Shown here: positions 60,694 to 64,000 of the stretch, piece after piece
Layout of the letters: each line of letters begins with the position of its first letter
Position numbering within the stretch: the stretch's first letter is position 1
Source: Candidozyma auris
Lineage: Eukaryota > Ascomycota > Pichiomycetes > Serinales > Metschnikowiaceae
Length of the DNA stretch: 64,000 nucleotides
Assembly (NCBI RefSeq): GCF_003013715.1
Contig: NC_072815.1
Location: forward strand, 186,001 to 250,000
Reading direction: 5' to 3'
Translations under genes and position numbers: made by a program
Notes under the pieces: generated by a model
Told to the model about the DNA's origin: nothing
Database searches by the model: none
Seen by the model: only the letters and a program-made list of their open reading frames with translations

Positions 60694-62391
60694 ACTGATG
60701 GAGTTGACTGAAGGAGGTTGACTGAGGGAGGGTTAGGCGGCGATGAGAAGGAATTAAGAATCAACAGAAACAAAGAAAAAAGCCTTTTCGAGTGGATCAG
60801 TAGCGCTTTCTGTTTTCGCTGTTCAAGCGTCACTCGTTGTTTTCGTAACGCCGATGTTTCAAACGGAAGTCGGCAACTCACACTCAAAGAAGTAGTTGCA
60901 GATACTCAGTAAGCAGTTACAAATACTCAGACCAAAAAATATAACGGGGAATGGGAAATCCAGCAAACTGCAAAACACGATGTGGTTGGTATCTGCTCTC
61001 TGCCCAAAAACCTAACCTGTCTCCTCTCCCTTGGCGTAACCGAATACGCACTCACCAACCGCCTGCTGAGGCCGCACCCGCTTGCGTCTGACACCTCCCT
61101 CAAACGTGCTGAGCCCAGCCCCAAACGGACTGCTGGCTCGCAAAATCTCGCGTTCCGCTGCAGACTAAAGCGCGACCGAGAGATTTTGCAGCCACCACAA
61201 AGAGCTAACAGAGATGGACAGAGTACTGAAAAAAAAAAAAGGAAATAAGGTATACATACAAAAAGTGTTGTTGTATAAAAATAGAAGATCCAAGAAGCTG
61301 CTTGATAGAGCTATAAAAACCTGCGTTTGGCCCGTGTAGCGTGTTTGAGACACCCCAGCGTGTCTGGGGCAGTCAGATGCGTGAGGCAGACGAGAGAGGC
61401 CTGAGAAGTGTGTTGAGCAAGAATTAACATCTGCTTTGATATTTTCCTACTTTTTTATAGAATGCTCCTGAGCAAAGGCTTTCAACCCTTGGTCTTTCAT
61501 TTTTGTTTTGATTTTCGTTTTGTTGTGGAAAGTTTATATTGTTCTTGCACTTGCTTTCTGTGGCCTGAGGCATCGTCGCGAGCACTGGGATCGGCGCTGG
61601 TATTTTCTCGTTCCGGGCCCACCGCTGAGAGATTCTCGACGCGCCTGATACTTGCAACAATGGGCCCTCAGCGCATTTTTAGCACCCTCTGCCAGTACGG
61701 AACACAAGTTCAGAACCGCATCGTGTATTGGTTCGAAGTATTGTATTTCATAATGGCCATTGTCATTTGTTCGACTCGTGAACTAGTAAATACTTCACTG
61801 GCTATGCTGGATGTCTATGTACGCGAGTGTATGATCTCGTCTACTGAAGAGAAGAAGTTCTGAGACGCTCTCTCAAAATCTCCTATGTTTGAGCGTGCAA
61901 CAGCTGAGTATCTACACCTTTTCAATGCCTCTTGTATTTGAGTATAGTCTGCCATGGGCAGAACTGCTGCCTTCCCATCCTACGATGGTCCCTTATACTT
62001 CAACTTCTTCTATACTCATGCATCTGCACTGTCTTCGACATTTTTACCACACATCAACACACATGCGTGGGTGGTCTGAAGCCAGTGATTACTTCTAGAT
62101 AATCGCTTCAGTATTCACTTGCCAGTTTCCGCCTGACAATTGCTTCGCGATGTCATGAACAGCGTCAAAATCAACACCAAAAGCTCAACGAGGATACAAC
62201 ATCCACGCCATATCCCTAGAGATACCTCTTTCCACGTGAACGTGTTGCCTTGCCTGTACAACTCGCAAGGGCTGGTATGTTTAGGCTCCGCTGTAATGAT
62301 GTACAACAAACGTCACATAAAACCTAGCTGTACCTCGTGCCTAAAAAACTCCTTAACTTCCTTTGGAATCGTGTGTTACCTCAGGTCTCGA
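60694..62391. other. Intergenic: upstream of alpha-actinin-like gene, 3' flank of CKA2
   Basis: 1.7 kb with at most one doubtful small frame (61660-61863). It has a minus-strand TGGCTGCAAAA word (61184-61194), a poly(A) tract (61229-61241) and otherwise nothing recognisable. Confidence 0.45.
61660..61863 (+). CDS. Doubtful small frame with one hydrophobic helix
   Basis: 67 codons from ATG: a basic start (MGPQRIFSTLCQYG), a hydrophobic helix (IVYWFEVLYFIMAIVIC, about 24-40) and a charged end (EEKKF). It is the only frame in this gap with protein-like organisation, resembling small mitochondrial or ER membrane subunits in size, but I recognise no family. It may be chance. Confidence 0.2.
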   Translation: MGPQRIFSTLCQYGTQVQNRIVYWFEVLYFIMAIVICSTRELVNTSLAMLDVYVRECMISSTEEKKF

Positions 62392-63387
62392 TCATGTTTG
62401 GAGGGAGAAAAATGGGTGTGCCATTGTCTCCTTGGCAGTTGGCCTCAACTGGTGATCATACGTCAACAATTTGTCAATTAAGTCCACAACCTCGTTCAGC
62501 ACCAAATGCTGGTTCTCCCTATTCACAAATGCAGACCACGGCTTGCGTGGGTAGTTTCCTAAGATACCATCGTACTCGGCACTCAATTTGATGCCATACT
62601 TGTCCACATATGCCATGAGCTGTTTCGTACCCAACACTTTGGCGATCTGGACCAATTGGTCATTGTTGGAATCACCACGGAAGAAGGGCTCTTTCTTAAA
62701 AATAATGGCAGCAAGCATACAGCCCACAGACCACAAATCCAACGAGTAGTCGTACTGCTGCAAGTTTATGAGCAACTCAGGGCCCTTATGGTACCTGGAG
62801 GCGACTCTAACATTATAGTCGACACCGGCGTGGTAGAACTCTGCAAGCCCCCAGTCAATGAGCCTCAATGTTTTAGTTTGTGGATCGATCATGATATTTT
62901 GAGGTTTCACATCTCTGTGGATGATCCCCATAGAATGAGAGTAGTCCAAGGCAATGAGGAGCTGCGTGAAGTAGTATTGGATATCGGCCACGGTGAACTT
63001 GTTGTACAAGATTCTGAAGTCAACGTTGTTGATGCTTTCGAATACCAATGCTGGGATCTTCAGGTGTTGGTCCCTGACAATGTCCAAGAGACCAACCACG
63101 TTGGGGCCACCTGTGAGATTCTTCAAGATCTTCACCTCTCTGTAGATTTTCTTCATCTTCACCGGTTTCAAGACCTTGATTACACACGGCTCGTCGTTGA
63201 TCACATTCACGCCTTCAAACACCTCGGAGTATTTGCCCCTTCCGATCTTGGAGACAATCTCATAGTTCTTGGTGTTGCCCCACTCAATCGTGTGGGACTC
63301 GTAGTCCCAGTAGTCTTTTGATTTGTGTTTGTTGACATCTGCGTATACTCGAGCCACCGAGTACACTTTAGGAGATACGTTCATCAT
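62392..63387 (-). CDS. CKA2: Casein kinase 2 catalytic subunit
   Basis: Catalytic alpha subunit of the constitutive Ser/Thr kinase CK2. The CK2-specific basic cluster [16 protein letters not shown] (about 73-88) binds acidic substrates. The glycine loop is [12 protein letters not shown], catalytic Lys K71, HRDVKPQN with D159, and the CK2-typical DWG (178-180) replaces DFG. The C-lobe reads [27 protein letters not shown], closer to Cka2 than to Cka1 as I recall the yeast proteins. Length 331 residues. A second ATG directly follows the first. Confidence 0.9.
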   Translation of the reverse strand: MMNVSPKVYSVARVYADVNKHKSKDYWDYESHTIEWGNTKNYEIVSKIGRGKYSEVFEGVNVINDEPCVIKVLKPVKMKKIYREVKILKNLTGGPNVVGLLDIVRDQHLKIPALVFESINNVDFRILYNKFTVADIQYYFTQLLIALDYSHSMGIIHRDVKPQNIMIDPQTKTLRLIDWGLAEFYHAGVDYNVRVASRYHKGPELLINLQQYDYSLDLWSVGCMLAAIIFKKEPFFRGDSNNDQLVQIAKVLGTKQLMAYVDKYGIKLSAEYDGILGNYPRKPWSAFVNRENQHLVLNEVVDLIDKLLTYDHQLRPTAKETMAHPFFSLQT

Positions 63388-64000
63388 GATGAATAGGAGC
63401 GGGAAGGGTTAACTAGAAAGGATGGATGAGCTAAAAAGGTTTCATCGCACATCTGATATGTCCTGCAGAGAGTAAGGTGATACCACCAGACCCAGACCTT
63501 TGGATTTGATCAGGTTTAGGCAGTTTTTGATGATTGAAGAAAGTAGTATTCACGTTTTGCATGGGAGGAGGTGTTTGATACAAAAATCTACTTCAAATGT
63601 TGACCAGGAAGCTCATTATAGGAGGATCTGGTGATGCATGTGGCTGGTGAGTGATGGATGCGACAATATGGTGACTTTGGAGGAGAATGAAAGCGGACAA
63701 AGTTCTTCTGTATGATTTACGTCTTGAAGACATATGAAGCATTTGCACTACGCCCATTTTTCCACGTTTATGTCCTGACAGTCCTAGACAAGCTGCTGAC
63801 AGCTTGGGGATGCTAGCCCCAGGAGCAAGTTGCATTATGGGCCGGTGTTGCCCGAAAACATTCATAGTCATACCTTTTGAAGGCTCAATATCCCAGGTTC
63901 ATCTTTAATGTGAGTGAAAGAAAGATGAGGTTTGTTACTTTTTGTCGTATAGAATTTGTTTGTGACTTTGTTCGGAATGGCTGCGAAAAAGAGTACGGAG
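63388..64000. promoter_or_regulatory. CKA2 upstream region
   Basis: No gene in the remaining 0.6 kb. An exact recurrent word lies at 63978-63989, at the window edge and 591 bp before the CKA2 start, so it may belong to a divergent gene outside the window. Confidence 0.5.
63978..63989 (+). promoter_or_regulatory. Recurrent promoter word TGGCTGCGAAAA
   Basis: Exact copy at the right edge, extended form AATGGCTGCGAAAAAG. Confidence 0.7.

Overview
This window is nuclear DNA from a budding yeast of the CUG-Ser1 (CTG) clade. Genes are dense, nearly intronless and closely packed, and almost every protein has a clear Saccharomyces or Candida orthologue. The codon reassignment can be read directly. 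In the kinesin at the left edge, the near-universal switch-I signature S-S-R-S-H is encoded with a CTG (bases 120-122) at the second Ser. Two CTG codons in CCT2 also fall where, from recollection, S. cerevisiae Cct2 has Ser. Leu at CTG in any standard-code translation should therefore be read as Ser. The moderate GC content of the genes and the gene set suggest the haploid Clavispora/Metschnikowia side of the clade, but the species is not identified from sequence alone.

Layout. 1-7.5 kb: 5'-truncated KIP3 kinesin-8, the stress protein DDR48, the chitin-synthase activator SKT5/CHS4 and the ER ubiquitin-conjugating enzyme UBC6. 8-12 kb: a DUF4246 protein with a 2-oxoglutarate-oxygenase-like signature, then a tandem pair of class I methyltransferases, the first with a damaged N-terminus. 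12.5-24 kb: YCK2, CUZ1, RPP1, ELA1, a tRNA-Glu, PDR16, CSL4 and a small orphan gene. 23.8-34 kb: BNI4, a prenylatable globin and an NDT80-family regulator preceded by a 4.2 kb gene-free upstream region. 39-49 kb: a bZIP gene without an in-frame ATG, OM14, RPS2, NAB2, CCT2 and DPS1. 49-52.2 kb: an AT-rich, gene-poor stretch with two tRNA-Glu genes, a tandem tRNA-Ile/tRNA-Ala pair and dispersed repeat relics. 52-64 kb: an intron-containing Rrt8/Lds-like membrane protein that overlaps GSH2 tail to tail, RPP2B with an intron inside its start codon, SIL1, a UPF0538 protein, an alpha-actinin-like protein and CKA2.

The genes do not form an operon or island. Functional links include SKT5 and BNI4 (Bni4 and Glc7 recruit Skt5-chitin synthase III to the bud neck), DDR48 with stress-element-like promoter sites, an Ndt80-family regulator and a spore-wall/lipid-droplet family gene, and RPS2, RPP2B and DPS1 for translation. 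UBC6 and SIL1 act at the ER.

The most interesting non-coding signal is a 12-bp promoter word, TGGCTGCGAAAA. It occurs exactly eight times, only between genes, with about eight further near-matches. Other items for follow-up are a NAB2 3' poly(A) tract that matches a known autoregulatory design, an intron that splits A|TG of a start codon, a 19-bp perfect inverted repeat enclosing 145 bp with internal hairpins, a globin with a CaaX box, and two genes whose beginnings look frameshifted. No dedicated defence, secondary-metabolite or mobile system was found.
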